Source: Crocinitomicaceae bacterium | GTDB lineage: Bacteria; Bacteroidota; Bacteroidia; Flavobacteriales_D; Crocinitomicaceae | DNA length: 6,894 nucleotides | Direction: 5' to 3' | Assembly: GCA_027084145.1 (NCBI GenBank) | Contig: JALWLM010000145.1 | Location: forward strand, 1 to 6,894 | Part shown: one piece after another, positions 5,854 through 6,894 of the stretch | Layout: every line of letters starts with the position of its first letter | Numbering within the stretch: the first letter of the stretch is position 1 | Notes under the pieces: model-generated | Told to the model about the DNA's origin: nothing | The model's input: the letters and a program-made list of their open reading frames with translations, nothing else | Database searches by the model: none | Translations under genes and position numbers: made by a program

Positions 5854-6894
5854 ATGAACATCAAATCTAAACTTCCTAATGTAGGTACAACTATTTTTAC
5901 GGTAATGTCTCAATTAGCAAATGAGTCAAATGCGATTAATCTTTCTCAAGGATTTCCTAATTTTCCAATTGATAAAACGCTCGTTGAAATTTTGAAAAAG
6001 AAATCGGAAGAACCCATTCATCAATATACGCCAATGACAGGGCTCCCTGCTCTGCAACAACAAATTATCCGACAAACAAAAGAGCAGTATCAGAGAAAAA
6101 TAAATACAAACAATGTTCTTGTCACCGCTGGAGCAACACAAGCTATATTCACAACAATTATGGCTCTTGTTCATCCTCAAGATGAGATAATCGTTTTAGA
6201 TCCTAGTTATGATTGTTATGGACCTACAATTCAATTAACAGGAGCTAAAGCTGTTCACGTTAACCTAAATAATAATTTCCTCCCTGATTGGGAACAAATA
6301 GCTAATGCATTTAATGAGCGAACGAAGATGATCATTATTAATAACCCTCATAATCCTTCGGGAAGAGTTTGGTCAGAAAATGACTTTAATCAACTGGCTC
6401 TGTTAATGGAAAAATATCCCAATGTCATTCTATTGTCCGATGAAGTGTATGAATTTATTTATTTTGAAAAAAAGCATATCTCAATTCATTCTAAAGAAAA
6501 ACTGAGAGAACGTTCTGTTGTCATTTCTTCTTTTGGAAAAACATTTCATATTACAGGGTGGAAGTTAGGTTATCTCATTGCTCCCGACAACATCATGACC
6601 GAAATTAAAAAAGTGCACCAGTTCAATGTTTTTTGTGTAAACAGTGTTTCGCAAGTAGTCATTAGTGAATATCTCGGAAAAACAAACGTTAATGAATTAG
6701 GCTCTTTTTATCAAAAAAAACGCGATTTATTCAGGTCACAATTAAAAAACAGTCGCTTTAAACTTCTTCCTTGTGAGGGAACTTATTTTCAAACTGTTGA
6801 CTACTCCGGTATTTCAAGAGAAAATGATGTTGATTTTTGTAAAACATTGACGATAAAATATGGTGTTGCAGCGATTCCTATTTCTGTATTTAAT
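5854..6894 (+). CDS. ybdL: Methionine aminotransferase, YbdL type (PLP fold type I), 3' end outside the window
   Basis: The 347 visible residues form a class I/II PLP aminotransferase very like E. coli YbdL, which prefers methionine and, in the reverse direction, makes methionine from 4-methylthio-2-oxobutanoate. Family signatures in order are INLSQGFPNF (28-37), YTPMTGLPAL (58-67), TAGATQAI (91-98, PLP phosphate site), DPSYDCYGP (116-124), NNPHNPSG (163-170, with N167 contacting PLP), LLSDEVYE (193-200, D196 to the pyridine nitrogen and Y199), SSFGKTFHITGWKLGY (225-240, K229 as Schiff-base lysine) and PCEGTYF (306-312). The last visible residues, AAIPISVFN, precede the region with the substrate-carboxylate Arg, so an expected 35-40 residues are cut by the window edge. 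No frameshift or missing catalytic residue is seen. The ATG at 5854 gives the normal N-terminus. The gene is divergent from metK across 120 bp, which fits a role in methionine salvage upstream of SAM synthesis. Related kynurenine or glutamine aminotransferases share the fold, so substrate preference is inferred from overall similarity. Confidence 0.93.
   Translation, partial: MNIKSKLPNVGTTIFTVMSQLANESNAINLSQGFPNFPIDKTLVEILKKKSEEPIHQYTPMTGLPALQQQIIRQTKEQYQRKINTNNVLVTAGATQAIFTTIMALVHPQDEIIVLDPSYDCYGPTIQLTGAKAVHVNLNNNFLPDWEQIANAFNERTKMIIINNPHNPSGRVWSENDFNQLALLMEKYPNVILLSDEVYEFIYFEKKHISIHSKEKLRERSVVISSFGKTFHITGWKLGYLIAPDNIMTEIKKVHQFNVFCVNSVSQVVISEYLGKTNVNELGSFYQKKRDLFRSQLKNSRFKLLPCEGTYFQTVDYSGISRENDVDFCKTLTIKYGVAAIPISVFN

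Noticed and set aside
5734..5913. A 60-codon in-frame N-terminal extension of metK, rich in Ile, Phe and Tyr
   Set aside because: The MetK family begins at the MPYLFTSESV position, and the extension overlaps the metK promoter and the start of the divergent aminotransferase. It reads like AT-rich intergenic DNA.
1..6894. A defence island, mobile element or other undescribed multi-gene system
   Set aside because: Apart from the dispanin, the genes are housekeeping or general secreted proteins, with no transposase, integrase, nuclease, terminal repeats or abrupt composition change seen.

Overview
The window looks like a chromosomal segment of an AT-rich member of the Bacteroidota, most likely Flavobacteriales. 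This rests on the protein types, on two secreted proteins whose signal peptides end in Bacteroidota-like FSFGQ / FSTAQ, on starts without strong Shine-Dalgarno sequences, and on -7 promoter elements of the Bacteroidota form TAnnTTTG. The G+C content looks like roughly a third by eye and was not counted. I see no tRNA, rRNA, CRISPR array, insertion sequence or phage gene.

Layout, from the left edge. Positions 1-243 (minus strand) hold the N-terminal part of a CD225/dispanin membrane protein that runs off the window. Just upstream of it (245-298) lies a clearly readable but broken GYF_2 domain, which has no start codon, an amber stop and a one-base frameshift. Positions 327-3413 (minus) encode a 1028-residue secreted beta-propeller protein with about eleven Asp-boxes, of the VPS10/sortilin-like 'glycosyl hydrolase' type. 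Positions 3487-4296 (minus) encode a secreted LolA-fold protein ('outer membrane lipoprotein-sorting protein' type) with an acidic then polylysine tail. A hairpin with a U-tract (3432-3466) separates these two genes. Positions 4477-5733 (minus) encode S-adenosylmethionine synthetase (metK), with its own terminator at 4425-4459. Positions 5854-6894 (plus) encode a methionine aminotransferase of the YbdL type, cut by the right edge about 35-40 residues before its end.

How the genes relate. metK and the aminotransferase are divergently transcribed from a 120-bp gap that holds two back-to-back Bacteroidota-type promoters. One enzyme consumes methionine to make SAM, and the other interconverts methionine and its 2-oxo acid, which is the last step of methionine salvage. 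A shared control region is therefore plausible but is inferred from layout only. The two secreted-protein genes and the dispanin gene point the same way as metK but are separated from it by a terminator, and I see no clear functional link among them.

No gap exceeds 300 bases. I do not see a convincing undescribed multi-gene system. The most notable observation is the decayed GYF_2 half of the GYF_2-CD225 gene at the left edge.
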